Below, piece by piece: positions 17,298-25,910 of a stretch of 64,000 bases of DNA; positions within the stretch are counted from its first letter, which is position 1; every line of letters begins with the position of its first letter. The notes under the pieces are model-generated. The model did no database searches. It had not been told where the DNA came from and saw only the letters and a list, made by a program, of their open reading frames with translations. A program made the position numbers and the translations under genes. Source of the stretch: Holosporaceae bacterium 'Namur' (GTDB lineage: Bacteria > Pseudomonadota > Alphaproteobacteria > Rickettsiales > Midichloriaceae); the NCBI GenBank assembly GCA_014116815.1, contig JACGYV010000008.1, forward strand, positions 1-64,000, in the 5' to 3' direction.

Positions 17298-18170
17298 ATG
17301 AGTGAAATGAAAATTAAAGACGAACACCCGGGTAAAAATAATCATCGGCTTACTTTTAAATATTTTATGTTTCTACTGGCTAAAATTATCAAACCTAAAA
17401 TGGTTACCCTTGAAGAGTCAGTAAATGAGTTAATAAAAGAACATGATCTTCAAGATACGATAAATTCCGAAGAAAAAGTAATGCTGCAAAACTTTGTTGA
17501 TTTTAAAGACTTGAAAGCTTATGAAGTGATGATCCCGAGAACTTTTATTATCGGCATTACTGAAAATGCTACTTTTGAAGAATTAAAGCAGAAGTTCATT
17601 GAAGAAGAGCATACCAGAATCCCGGTTTTTAGAGAAAATTTGGATGAAATCATTGGGTTTGTCCATATGAAAGATTTTATTCTCTTCGTCGGGAAGGAAA
17701 AAGAGTTTAAAATGGAGAAAGTTTTAAGAGAGCTGATTTATGTACCGCGTTCTATGAAATTGGTCGACTTATTAACTAAAATGCGCCAAGCACGAATACA
17801 TATTGCAATTGTGCTTGATGAATACGGCGGCACGGAAGGGTTGGTCACTATTGAGGATTTGGTAGAAGAAATCGTGGGGGATATAAGAGATGAGCACGAT
17901 GATAGTGAAGAGCCGGAATTGGTAAAAGTTGAAGGAGGTACTATTACTGTAGACGGCAAGGCTCGCATTGAAGAAATTGAAGAGAAATTCAAAGTAGATT
18001 TAGCTAAAGATGAAGATGATTTCGAAACTTTCGGCGGATTTATTCTGGCATATTTAGGTAAAATACCCGCAATCGGCGAAAAATTCGATCATCCTTCCGG
18101 CTTAAGGATAGAAATCATTGATGCTGATAAGCGCAAAATCAAGAAAGCTAAGGTCAGGTTTAAGGATTAA
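17298..18170 (+). CDS. tlyC: CBS-domain hemolysin-like protein TlyC/CorC
   Basis: A TlyC/CorC-type protein, called hemolysin C in Rickettsia and a Mg/Co-efflux accessory factor in enterics. The 290-residue sequence starts with a basic region, then two CBS domains (about 70-190; VMIPRTFIIGI, IPVFRENLDEIIGFVHMKD, AIVLDEYGGTEGLVTIEDLV) and the C-terminal CorC_HlyC domain (about 208-288; FETFGGFILAYLGKIP). There is no DUF21 membrane part, which is normal for CorC. It is the third gene after phoH and ybeY. A direct haemolytic role is uncertain. Confidence 0.93.
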   Translation: MSEMKIKDEHPGKNNHRLTFKYFMFLLAKIIKPKMVTLEESVNELIKEHDLQDTINSEEKVMLQNFVDFKDLKAYEVMIPRTFIIGITENATFEELKQKFIEEEHTRIPVFRENLDEIIGFVHMKDFILFVGKEKEFKMEKVLRELIYVPRSMKLVDLLTKMRQARIHIAIVLDEYGGTEGLVTIEDLVEEIVGDIRDEHDDSEEPELVKVEGGTITVDGKARIEEIEEKFKVDLAKDEDDFETFGGFILAYLGKIPAIGEKFDHPSGLRIEIIDADKRKIKKAKVRFKD

Positions 18171-18261
18171 TTTATATTATAACCTTCCAATAATTATTTG
18201 GTTTAACCTATTTTATATAATTTTTATGCCTCGGTAGCTATAATAACAAGCAGTAATAAAA

Positions 18262-18290
18262 AAAGCAGTGAACGCCGGGTCAATGCTTAT
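18262..18290 (-). terminator. Probable terminator of the DUF1653 gene
   Basis: On the minus strand AAGCATTGACC and GTTCACTGCTT pair with two mismatches and are followed by a run of T. The stop codon of the 18280 gene lies inside the stem. Confidence 0.5.
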
Positions 18291-18513
18291 CAAAATTACC
18301 GGTATTAGTATTTTTTATAAACTTAAATCTGGGTTGCTCTTTATCCCTATAAACAACTTTTTCTTCAAACATAGAAAGGGGACGAACCCATAGGTTATAA
18401 TCTCCGTATAAAGCTTGATAGATCACGTGTTTTTCAAGAGTTTCACTATGAATGCATACACTGAGAACTTGATAATAATTACCTTTAAAATGCTGATACA
18501 ACCCTAATTGCAT
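18280..18513 (-). CDS. DUF1653 domain protein
   Basis: A 77-residue cytosolic protein of the DUF1653 family. It shows the family pattern GLYQHFKGNYYQVLSVCIHS, then HVIYQALYGDYNLWVRPLSM and the terminal PRFKFI. The family is widespread and small, with no known biochemical function. It lies 132 bases downstream of uvrA on the same strand, separated by a strong hairpin. Confidence 0.9.
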   Translation of the reverse strand: MQLGLYQHFKGNYYQVLSVCIHSETLEKHVIYQALYGDYNLWVRPLSMFEEKVVYRDKEQPRFKFIKNTNTGNFDKH

Positions 18514-18558
18514 AAAATAAAAACCATAAGTTTAGAAGCATATTTTTTAATAAATATA

Positions 18559-18597
18559 AGTTATAAAAGCAATAAAAAACTTATTGCTTTTATAACT
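18559..18597 (-). terminator. Perfect 16-bp hairpin after uvrA, likely terminator
   Basis: AGTTATAAAAGCAATA at 18559-18574 pairs perfectly with TATTGCTTTTATAACT at 18582-18597 over a 7-base loop. On the minus strand it lies about 50 bases past the uvrA stop and is followed by a T-rich but not pure T stretch, so it may terminate uvrA or protect its 3' end. Confidence 0.6.
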
Positions 18598-18644
18598 AAA
18601 TAATTAACGGTTTTTTAGTATACGGTAATAAATAACGGTAAACT

Positions 18645-21554
18645 TTAAATATTATTGGCATTTAAAGGGCTTCTACCGTTTACTAAATATGGTTTTAAAT
18701 ATCTGCCGGTAACACTTTGTTCGCATTTAACCACTTCCTCAGGAGTTCCGACCGCAACAACGTTACCACCTTTGTCACCGCCATAGGGGCCGATATCAAT
18801 AATATAATCCGCAGTTTTAATTACATCCAAATTATGTTCAATAACAAGCACTGTGTTTCCGGAGTCAACCAACTTATGTAAAACATCCAAAAGCTTCCTG
18901 ATATCGTGAGTATGTAATCCAGTGGTCGGTTCATCTAAGATATAAAGTGTTCTTCCCGTAGACTTACGCGAAAGCTCCTTAGCAAGTTTAACCCTTTGTG
19001 CTTCACCGCCTGATAGAGTCGTTGCCGATTGACCTACGCTCATATAACCTAATCCTACCTCTTTGAGTGCAGCAAGTTTTTCATAGATGAGCGGAACATT
19101 TTCAAAAAATATAGCAGCATCCTCAACATTCATGTTTAGTATATCAGCGATGGACTTTCCTTTATATGTAATCTCTAATGTCTCTTTATTATATCTTGCG
19201 CCGTTACATTCCTCACATTTAACATATACATCAGGTAAGAAGTGCATTTCGATTTTGATAACCCCGTCACCTTCACAGGATTCGCACCGGCCGCCTTTCA
19301 CGTTGAAAGAGAACCTGCCCGGCTTATATCCTCTAATTTTGGCTTCCGGAAGTGAAGCGAACCAATCTCTGATCGGGGTAAAAGCCCCTGTATAAGTCGC
19401 CGGGTTTGATCTTGGCGTTCTACCGATAGGTGATTGATCGATTTCAATAATCTTATCTATATATTCAAGCCCCGTTATTTTATCATGCTCTCCCGGAGTT
19501 GCTTTAGCTCCATGAAGTTTTTTAACCGCAGCTTTATATAAAGTATGGATAGTAAAGCTTGATTTTCCGCTTCCGGACACGCCGGTAACAGTAATAAAAG
19601 TACCGAGCGGAAAGCTGGCCGATATATTGTTAAGATTATTAGTTCTGGCTCCGGTTATCTCAATAAATTTATTAGGATGCCCGGGTCTTCTATTTTGCGG
19701 AACCGGAATAAACTCTCTGCCTGAAAGATATTTTCCTGTAATACTTTCTTCAGTATGAGCTACTTCAAGCGGAGTTCCGGCTGCAATTATCTTACCGCCG
19801 TGGATACCTGCACCTAGACCTACGTCTACTATATAATCAGCACACATCATGGTATCTTCATCATGCTCGACTACAATAACCGTATTGCCGAGATCACGTA
19901 AGTTGCGAAGAGTGCTGAGTAACCTTTCATTATCGCATTGGTGTAACCCGATAGAAGGCTCATCCAATACATAAAGTACACCGCTTAACCCGGAGCCGAT
20001 TTGAGAAGCAAGTCTAATTCTTTGACTTTCACCGCCTGATAAAGTTCCCGATTCCCGATTTAGGGTAATATATTCCAAGCCTACATCATATAAAAATCCT
20101 AATCTTCTTCTTACTTCTTTTAAAGCTCGTTCTGCGATTTGCTTATGTGTAGAGCTTAGTAAATTTTCAAGATTTTCAAACCATTTTATGGCATCGCTGA
20201 TAGTAAGTTTACATACTTCACCGATATTTTTGCCCCCGATTTTTACACATAACGATTCTTGTTTTAGCCTATAACCGTTACAAGTACGGCAAGCTTTGCT
20301 ACTTTGGTATTTTCTGAGATCTTCCCTAATAAACTCACTCTCGGTTCTTAAAACCTTCTCTTCAAGATAAGGTATAACTCCTTCAAAAGGTTGTGTTATT
20401 TTAGAAGTTCTAAAGCCGTCATCATAAATAAAATCTATTTCTTCCTCCTTAGAACCGTAGATGAGAACTTCCTGAATTTCGGGAGCTAGATCCTTGAAAG
20501 GTTTAAACATCGAAAACCCGTAATGTTTGGCGATTGATTCCAAGGTTTGTTGATAGAATTTTGTTTCGCTGGTACCGAATTTGTAATTAACCTTATGCCA
20601 AGGGGCGATAGCACCTTCTTTCAAGCTAAATTCAGGATGAGGGACAATTAAACTTGCATCAAAAAATACTTCCGAACCTAACCCGTCACATTTCGGGCAT
20701 GCACCGTAAGGACTATTAAAAGAGAAAATACGGGGTTCAATTTCCGTTAAAGTAAAACCTGAAATAGGGCAGGCAAACTTTTCAGAAAACACAATAACTT
20801 CACCCGGTTTACGGTTACTTTCTTTACCTTCGGGGATAGAAACAACTTCAACAAATAAAATTCCTTCACTTAGTTTTAGTCCTGTTTCAATGCTATCTGC
20901 CAGCCTATTGCCTAAATTTTCATCAATAACCAGCCTATCAACTACTACTTCAACATCATGTTTTTTATTTTTATCCAGAATCGGTAATTCATCAAATTCA
21001 TAGAGTATACCGTCAACTCTAAATCTGTCATATCCTTGTTTTTTAAAGGTTAGAAAATCTTTTCTATGTTCACCTTTTTGTCCTTTAATTATCGGAGCTA
21101 AGATATATATTTTAGAATCTTGAGGTAGTTCTTTGATAATCTCCACCATTTGCGAAGATGTTTGCTTTTCAATAGGCTTGCCGGTTGCAGGAGAATAAGG
21201 TATCCCGATTCGGGCATATAACAGGCGTAAATAATCGTAAATTTCAGTTGCGGTAGAGACGGTGGAGCGCGGGTTTTTTGAAGTGGTTTTCTGATCAATG
21301 GCAATTGCCGGAGAGAGACCGGTTATAGATTCGATATCAGGTTTGTTCTGTAGTTCGAGAAACTGCCTTGCGTATGCGGATAAGCTTTCTACATATCTTC
21401 TTTGGCCTTCGGCATAAATGGTATCAAACGCGAGAGAAGATTTACCCGAGCCGCTGACTCCGGTAATTACAACCAACTGATTTCTCGGGATATCAACACT
21501 GACATTCTTTAAGTTATGCTCTTTAGCGCCTCTTACTGAAATAAACCCTTCCAT
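18645..21554 (-). CDS. uvrA: Excinuclease ABC subunit A
   Basis: UvrA is the damage-recognition ATPase of nucleotide excision repair. The 969-residue protein is full length and has two ABC modules: the first with [18 protein letters not shown] near residue 30 and signature [19 protein letters not shown], the second with [16 protein letters not shown] near 650 and [16 protein letters not shown]. Zinc-binding pairs are seen at [15 protein letters not shown] and [18 protein letters not shown]. It is transcribed alone or with the DUF1653 gene. No LexA-like box was recognised upstream. Confidence 0.98.
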   Translation of the reverse strand: MEGFISVRGAKEHNLKNVSVDIPRNQLVVITGVSGSGKSSLAFDTIYAEGQRRYVESLSAYARQFLELQNKPDIESITGLSPAIAIDQKTTSKNPRSTVSTATEIYDYLRLLYARIGIPYSPATGKPIEKQTSSQMVEIIKELPQDSKIYILAPIIKGQKGEHRKDFLTFKKQGYDRFRVDGILYEFDELPILDKNKKHDVEVVVDRLVIDENLGNRLADSIETGLKLSEGILFVEVVSIPEGKESNRKPGEVIVFSEKFACPISGFTLTEIEPRIFSFNSPYGACPKCDGLGSEVFFDASLIVPHPEFSLKEGAIAPWHKVNYKFGTSETKFYQQTLESIAKHYGFSMFKPFKDLAPEIQEVLIYGSKEEEIDFIYDDGFRTSKITQPFEGVIPYLEEKVLRTESEFIREDLRKYQSSKACRTCNGYRLKQESLCVKIGGKNIGEVCKLTISDAIKWFENLENLLSSTHKQIAERALKEVRRRLGFLYDVGLEYITLNRESGTLSGGESQRIRLASQIGSGLSGVLYVLDEPSIGLHQCDNERLLSTLRNLRDLGNTVIVVEHDEDTMMCADYIVDVGLGAGIHGGKIIAAGTPLEVAHTEESITGKYLSGREFIPVPQNRRPGHPNKFIEITGARTNNLNNISASFPLGTFITVTGVSGSGKSSFTIHTLYKAAVKKLHGAKATPGEHDKITGLEYIDKIIEIDQSPIGRTPRSNPATYTGAFTPIRDWFASLPEAKIRGYKPGRFSFNVKGGRCESCEGDGVIKIEMHFLPDVYVKCEECNGARYNKETLEITYKGKSIADILNMNVEDAAIFFENVPLIYEKLAALKEVGLGYMSVGQSATTLSGGEAQRVKLAKELSRKSTGRTLYILDEPTTGLHTHDIRKLLDVLHKLVDSGNTVLVIEHNLDVIKTADYIIDIGPYGGDKGGNVVAVGTPEEVVKCEQSVTGRYLKPYLVNGRSPLNANNI

Positions 21555-21871
21555 TGCAACTAACCCTCAAAGTAATTTTTTAAGACTGTGATTATATACA
21601 CTACTTCATCATATTCAACTGTTTAGAAAATGTTTATAATTTAAAAGAGTTAATCTTCATTTAAAACATTTTATCAACATAATATTAATGATTGTTTGCT
21701 CAATTTGTAAATAGAAAATGAAGTAAGGTAACGGTAAAATTTTTTACTCAAATTTTTTAATATTGGTATTATGAAATAATTTATAAAGCATTATGAAAAA
21801 ACTTAGTGAAATATTAATAATACTTCTGTATATAACTTTCACATTAATTAAATTGTTAAGCAGATAGATAT
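21555..21871. other. Divergent intergenic region between uvrA and the 21872 gene
   Basis: About 316 bases of A+T-rich sequence between divergent genes, which must hold both promoters. The only coding possibility is a 24-codon hydrophobic peptide at 21793-21867. No operator or structured RNA was recognised. Confidence 0.5.
21793..21867 (+). CDS. Possible small hydrophobic peptide
   Basis: A 24-codon open frame beginning MKKLSEILIILLYITFTLIK, which would form one membrane helix with basic ends. It stops 4 bases before the ATG at 21872, as in a leader peptide or translationally coupled pair. No clear ribosome site precedes it, and short hydrophobic frames arise by chance in A+T-rich DNA, so this is tentative. 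Confidence 0.25.
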   Translation: MKKLSEILIILLYITFTLIKLLSR

Positions 21872-22384
21872 ATGAAAGATTCAACTTTTAACTTTCCGGA
21901 GCGTTTATTTACACAATATGTATACCATTTATCAATGGATACGAAAAACTTTCAGCTATATATCGGCAGAAGAGAAGACCTCGCTAATCTTATCCTAAAA
22001 AAAGATCAGGAAGAAAGAGAAGAAAGTCAAAGAATTATTGAGCGAAATCAACAAATCGTTGAAGAAAATCAAAGAGCTCTCAATGAAAAAAATAAAATTC
22101 GTGAAAGGTTGTTAGAAAGGTTTAATGTCGGGCAAAATGCACAAGGCTTTAATTCTACAGCACATTATATATTTAATTCTGCTCGAGCTGTAGAATGGGA
22201 TCCTAGTATTAAATTTTTACAACTAATGGAGGAGAATGAAAAACCCGGTTTTGCCTCAAGAATAAAAAGAGCAAGGGAAGAAAAAGAGAATATAGAACCA
22301 AAAGATAATAAAGCTGGACGTGCTGAGAAAGAGCGTGAGAGAGGTAGCAACCATGCTAGTAAAAGACTTTGTGTTACTAGATAA
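21872..22384 (+). CDS. Coiled-coil protein with basic C-terminus
   Basis: A 170-residue protein of unknown function. Residues about 40-85 form a Glu/Gln/Arg-rich coiled coil (KKDQEEREESQRIIERNQQI), followed by a middle region with NSTAHYIFNSARAVEW and a strongly charged C-terminal 50 residues with several basic clusters (RIKRAREEK, KAGRAEKERERG, SKRLCVTR). There is no signal peptide. A charged, basic C-terminus is common in type IV secretion substrates, but that is only suggestive. It stands alone, ahead of greA. Confidence 0.65.
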   Translation: MKDSTFNFPERLFTQYVYHLSMDTKNFQLYIGRREDLANLILKKDQEEREESQRIIERNQQIVEENQRALNEKNKIRERLLERFNVGQNAQGFNSTAHYIFNSARAVEWDPSIKFLQLMEENEKPGFASRIKRAREEKENIEPKDNKAGRAEKERERGSNHASKRLCVTR

Positions 22385-22487
22385 TATAAAATTACTCATA
22401 CTTTATGCAATATAAGTTTACTGATCTTGCATTTTATCATTTATAAATATAAAATGGTTGCGTTGAATTAAGTATAAAGAGTTAGTT

Positions 22488-22967
22488 ATGTCGGATAAAT
22501 TTCCAATTACGCCTGAAGGATATGAAAAGTTAAACCAAGAATTAACTAAGCTAAAGTCCGTTGAGCGGCCTGCCATAATTGTTGCGATTGCTGAAGCGAG
22601 AGCGCACGGCGATTTATCTGAAAATGCGGAATACAGTGCGGCAAGAGAGAAGCAGGGGTTTATTGAAGCAAAGCTTGCTGATTTGGAAAGTAAGTTATCA
22701 AGGGCGGAAATTATTGATGTTAAATCTTTAAGCGGTGATAAGGTAGTTTTTGGTGCAACCGTGACTTTAGTGGATGAAGATACGGAAGAAGAAATGATCT
22801 ACAGAATCGTAAGCGATATAGAAGCTGATATTGCCAAAGGGGCTATTTCTTTTTCTTCACCAGTTGCAAAAGCTTTGCTCGGAAGAAATAAAGGTGAAAC
22901 CGTAGAAGTTTATACGCCTAAAGGTTTAAAATATTATGAAATATTAAATGTCCAATTTATTTCTTAA
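22488..22967 (+). CDS. greA: Transcription elongation factor GreA
   Basis: GreA rescues backtracked RNA polymerase by stimulating transcript cleavage. The 159-residue protein has the N-terminal coiled coil with acidic tip ([20 protein letters not shown]) and the C-terminal FKBP-like domain ([16 protein letters not shown], then [18 protein letters not shown]). Length is normal for the family. tRNA-Arg follows 14 bases after its stop. Confidence 0.97.
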   Translation: MSDKFPITPEGYEKLNQELTKLKSVERPAIIVAIAEARAHGDLSENAEYSAAREKQGFIEAKLADLESKLSRAEIIDVKSLSGDKVVFGATVTLVDEDTEEEMIYRIVSDIEADIAKGAISFSSPVAKALLGRNKGETVEVYTPKGLKYYEILNVQFIS

Positions 22968-22981
22968 GAATAATTTTATAA

Positions 22982-23058
22982 GCATTCGTAGCTCAGCTGG
23001 ATAGAGCGTTGCCCTCCGGAGGCAAAGGTCGTGGGTTCAAATCCCTCCGAATGCGCCA
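22982..23058 (+). tRNA. tRNA-Arg (anticodon CCG)
   Basis: A full cloverleaf can be drawn: acceptor GCATTCG paired with CGAATGC, D arm GCTC-AGCTGGATA-GAGC, anticodon stem TTGCC/GGCAA with loop CTCCGGA (anticodon CCG), and T arm GTGGG-TTCAAAT-CCCTC with one weak pair. The discriminator G and the encoded CCA occupy 23055-23058. It reads CGG arginine codons. An accessory patch follows directly downstream. Confidence 0.96.
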
Positions 23059-23117
23059 TTTTTTAATCATTGGCGGTTAACCTTTTATTAATTCTTAAAG
23101 AGTATATTTAGTACTAT

Positions 23118-23290
23118 AGCTAGATATAAGGGGTTAGAAACGGCTAAAGAAAAACAGCTCTTGGAGTTAAGGGAAGCAATCGTGACTCAAGATGATGAAA
23201 AGCTTGATAACATTATATCCGTTGAAAATGAGGTTAAGAATACCTTGGCTATCATCTGCTTTTACAAAAATATTGTTGAAAAAAAGAGTA
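23118..23290 (+). pseudogene. Possible 5' remnant of a disrupted gene
   Basis: An open frame with natural-looking, helical composition (AKEKQLLELREAIVTQDDEK, then NIISVENEVKNTLAIICFYK) starts after the tRNA and loses sense where it meets the 3' end of the cupin gene on the other strand. There is no good ATG in the frame. It looks like the beginning of a gene cut off when the downstream genes arrived; it could also be chance. Confidence 0.3.
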
Positions 23291-23752
23291 TACTTCATCG
23301 AAGGTATCATCAGTCAACGGCACGAGAGTGCGATTACTCGGGGAGATATCCCAGGGCAAGCCGGTAACCATAACAGTATAGCATGGCTCCTTAAACGGCA
23401 TGACATAATGCCAAGTATCTTTATCCGGCATCTCATACATGGTGCCTGTTGTGAAAATTCCGCTGTATATTATCGGTGGCTTTTCTTTGCCGTATCCTAT
23501 TGCAGTTTCATATTCCCCTTTCAATATTGCCATAGCGCTAGGCCAAGGATGAGAATGGAATAAAGGTTTTTCTTTGCTTGTATGTATCCTATGGAGGTTT
23601 ACTCGAATGTTTCCTATCTGCCTCCATATTCGGTCTACATTGGGAAATTCGTCATTAATATTTAAACTTTTCCAATCGCATTTATTTTGAAGCAAAGTCG
23701 GCATATCAGATAACACACCAACCAGTATACTCAGCATCTCACCTTGTTTCAT
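23252..23752 (-). CDS. Cupin-like protein
   Basis: A 166-residue protein of likely cupin fold and unknown substrate. The core has INLHRI-type strand residues, then FHSHPWPSAMAILKGEYETA (HxHx-type first cupin motif) and a later DTWHYVMPF where a second-motif His would sit. That supports a metal-binding small barrel. It lies 68 bases downstream of the methyltransferase on the same strand, so the two are probably one operon. The pair is flanked by tRNA-Arg and an IS66 relic. Confidence 0.7.
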   Translation of the reverse strand: MKQGEMLSILVGVLSDMPTLLQNKCDWKSLNINDEFPNVDRIWRQIGNIRVNLHRIHTSKEKPLFHSHPWPSAMAILKGEYETAIGYGKEKPPIIYSGIFTTGTMYEMPDKDTWHYVMPFKEPCYTVMVTGLPWDISPSNRTLVPLTDDTFDEVYSFFQQYFCKSR

Positions 23753-23820
23753 ATATTTTTCCGTTGTTTGTAATATTATTCATACCAATCCATATAGTAT
23801 TGATCATCGTGATTAATAAG

Positions 23821-24756
23821 TCAGTGTTCTGCTGTTTCTTTTTTTCTTGCGGATATAGATACGGAGAAGGATTGTTCCGGGTCTTCTATACTGCCGGGAC
23901 CAAGAGTAAGGCTGTAATACGATGCGCTTATGATATCAAACCTATCTTTAGCAAAAAGCTGGGATAGACTTTGAATATCGAAGTCGTTCCATACTTTCGT
24001 TAAGTATGCATTACCGTCTTTCGCAAAAAGTTCTTGCTTGAACGAACACAAACTATCGTCTTGCATGTCTTCTATTTTATGGCAATTTTTGGTTGAATCG
24101 AAGTATATATGCTTCTCCATTGCTGCTTGCATATACACTTTGATATAGCCTGGAAAAGCATTGTTTGCTTCAGTAGCTTTCTTGTATATCTCAGCGCATT
24201 TTTCATCCATGTACATCTTACGTAAATACAAGGAATTTGCTGTCACAACAGCAATGCCATTTGGTTTAAGTAAGTTATAAATGCCATCAATCATTAGCTT
24301 TATATCTTCAGGGCAATAAAAATGTATTACATTTTGGATGTTAACTATGTCAAACGCTTCTCGATATAAACCGCTAATTTTATTTAGTGAGAAGATATCA
24401 TCGTCTAGAACAGTTAATCTGTTTTGCAAAACATCCTGTGGCACTTTATTGCTTATATATGTTTCAAATGCTAATCTTGCGCTCATATCCTTATAAGCAA
24501 TATCAGCTGCTACCACATTTGCTCCAGAAAGCAATTCCCTCCATACGGTCATGCCAATCCCTGCACCTATATCTAATACGTCCGGTTGCGTTTTGTTGGC
24601 TGATTCAATTAATGATTCTTCTAATTCTTTAGGGAAAATCGGTACACTTTTGCCATAATATTTTTCGTTATCTTTAGATGCCTGACGCATGCTTTTGCCT
24701 ATATCTTTAAATAACCCAATTCCTCGGCATACTGTAAATGCATATCTGTTTAACAT
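23821..24756 (-). CDS. SAM-dependent methyltransferase, class I
   Basis: A 311-residue class I methyltransferase of unknown substrate. Motif I is VLDIGAGIG at about 60-68, motif II VVAADIAY, an acidic LDDDIF region and post-I FDIVNIQNVIHFY; LLKPNGIAVVTAN marks the motif III strand. The C-terminal half (YIKVYMQAAMEKHIYF, then YYSLTLGPGS) does not match a family I recognise. It is upstream of the cupin-like gene in an apparent two-gene unit. Confidence 0.75.
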   Translation of the reverse strand: MLNRYAFTVCRGIGLFKDIGKSMRQASKDNEKYYGKSVPIFPKELEESLIESANKTQPDVLDIGAGIGMTVWRELLSGANVVAADIAYKDMSARLAFETYISNKVPQDVLQNRLTVLDDDIFSLNKISGLYREAFDIVNIQNVIHFYCPEDIKLMIDGIYNLLKPNGIAVVTANSLYLRKMYMDEKCAEIYKKATEANNAFPGYIKVYMQAAMEKHIYFDSTKNCHKIEDMQDDSLCSFKQELFAKDGNAYLTKVWNDFDIQSLSQLFAKDRFDIISASYYSLTLGPGSIEDPEQSFSVSISARKKETAEH

Positions 24757-25252
24757 ATTAATTTAATGAAAAACCTACTACATCTACTCCATATTAGTCA
24801 ATTAAATTGCTCTGTAAGCTTCAAATTCAGGAGCGACCTTTTATGCTAGCAGCTTTTTATCAATGTTGTAAGGAAGCAAAGCTCTTAACTGCTCCTCGGT
24901 TCCAGCCTTTCTAATATTTTGCAGTGCAAAGCAAAAGAAGGCATACGCCTTAATATTATTAGCCTTGCAGGTTTGTATTATGCTATAGATAGTGGCATTG
25001 GCCTTAGCTCCTTCGCAGTCATTATTATCTACTCGAACCCTGCCATCTTCTAAATAAGTTTTTGAAAATATATGATCCTTGCCTGGTCAAAACCAGCTCT
25101 TAAGGGTATGTATAGAAAAATTAGAAGTCCACACTAAATTCCATAAAATGTCACTCTCATATCCCTTTAACTTGATGCGTATGATCTCAGCAATTGCCTC
25201 AAAAGAGCAGATAGAGTAAGATATAATTTTACTTAACCGAAAAATAAAATGT
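24757..25252. other. Gap with IS66 relic and other debris
   Basis: Between the methyltransferase start and the retropepsin gene there is no intact gene. 24841-25086 is an IS66 transposase fragment. 25087-25230 on the minus strand reads in part as a frame containing EIIRIKLKGYESDILWNLVW, which I do not recognise. Confidence 0.55.
24841..25086 (-). pseudogene. IS66-family transposase, C-terminal relic
   Basis: The minus strand encodes TYLEDGRVRVDNN, then GAKANATIYSIIQTCKANNI and LRALLPYNIDKKLLA before a stop, which is the C-terminal end of an IS66 TnpC transposase. The roughly 20 residues that normally lie between DNN and the GA-A block (the ENAIRP-GRKNWLF region) are missing, so even this piece is internally deleted. 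The frame meets a stop at 25087-25089. A GTAAGC at 24814, beyond the gene's 3' end, may be the trace of the element's terminal repeat. Confidence 0.8.
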
Positions 25253-25849
25253 ATGCAGCATGAAAAAGTAGAAATAGTAAGAAGTATTTTAGTTTTAATG
25301 CTAATAATAGCTTCTTTTATTGCAGCAAAAAGATATAAGAATATTCCCTTTTTAAAGTATTCTCTTTATTGGGTCGCTATATTCATATTTTTCGGAGTTA
25401 TTTACACTTTTAAAAATGCAGCATTTGAAGTTAAAGAAAAAATGGCTGCCGAGCTTATACCAGGGTATGCAGTCAGTAGTGGGGGGCAAATGGTAGTTAA
25501 AAAAGCTGATAACGGGCATTTTTACCTATATCTTAATTTAAACGGAAAAACAGTTAGGTTTATGGTTGATACAGGTGCAACCAACGTTTCAATTTCTAAA
25601 AACTTAGCTCAAGAAATCGGAATTAGTACCGAGAACTTGAAATTTATATATACCGCGTATACGGCAAATGGGGTAATAAGAACAGCTAATGCGATAGTTA
25701 GGGAAATTGAATTAGGTGATTTTAAATTAAATAATTTTACAGTAAGTGTTAGTGATTATGATGAAACTATCCCTCTGCTTGGCATGTCTTTTTTAAATAA
25801 ATTCAAATCATATGAATTTCGGGGTGATAGCCTTTATCTTAAATACTAA
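25253..25849 (+). CDS. Membrane-anchored retropepsin-like aspartic protease
   Basis: A 198-residue single-chain aspartic protease of the TIGR02281/clan AA type. Two N-terminal membrane helices (about 10-23 and 37-53) are followed by a periplasmic retropepsin fold with the active-site motif VDTGAT (FMVDTGATNVSIS) and the late hydrophobic-Gly motif LLGMSFLNKF. It would act as a homodimer. Related Rickettsia proteins have protease activity; the substrate here is unknown. It precedes a long repeat protein and kdsB. Confidence 0.88.
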   Translation: MQHEKVEIVRSILVLMLIIASFIAAKRYKNIPFLKYSLYWVAIFIFFGVIYTFKNAAFEVKEKMAAELIPGYAVSSGGQMVVKKADNGHFYLYLNLNGKTVRFMVDTGATNVSISKNLAQEIGISTENLKFIYTAYTANGVIRTANAIVREIELGDFKLNNFTVSVSDYDETIPLLGMSFLNKFKSYEFRGDSLYLKY

Positions 25850-25910
25850 TTTATTTTATTTGAATTATTTAGTAACATATTTACAGTATAATTGTTTAAC
25901 AGCGTAGCTT

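Noticed and set aside
23192..23563. Plus-strand frame of 123 codons opposite the cupin-like gene
   Set aside because: The minus-strand product has clear cupin features and an operon partner; the plus frame has Cys/His/Ser-rich random composition.
24780..25252. Repeat of the tRNA-Arg 3' end as an attachment site for the accessory patch
   Set aside because: I looked for the GGTTCAAATCCCTCCG sequence downstream and did not see it, so site-specific integration is not supported.
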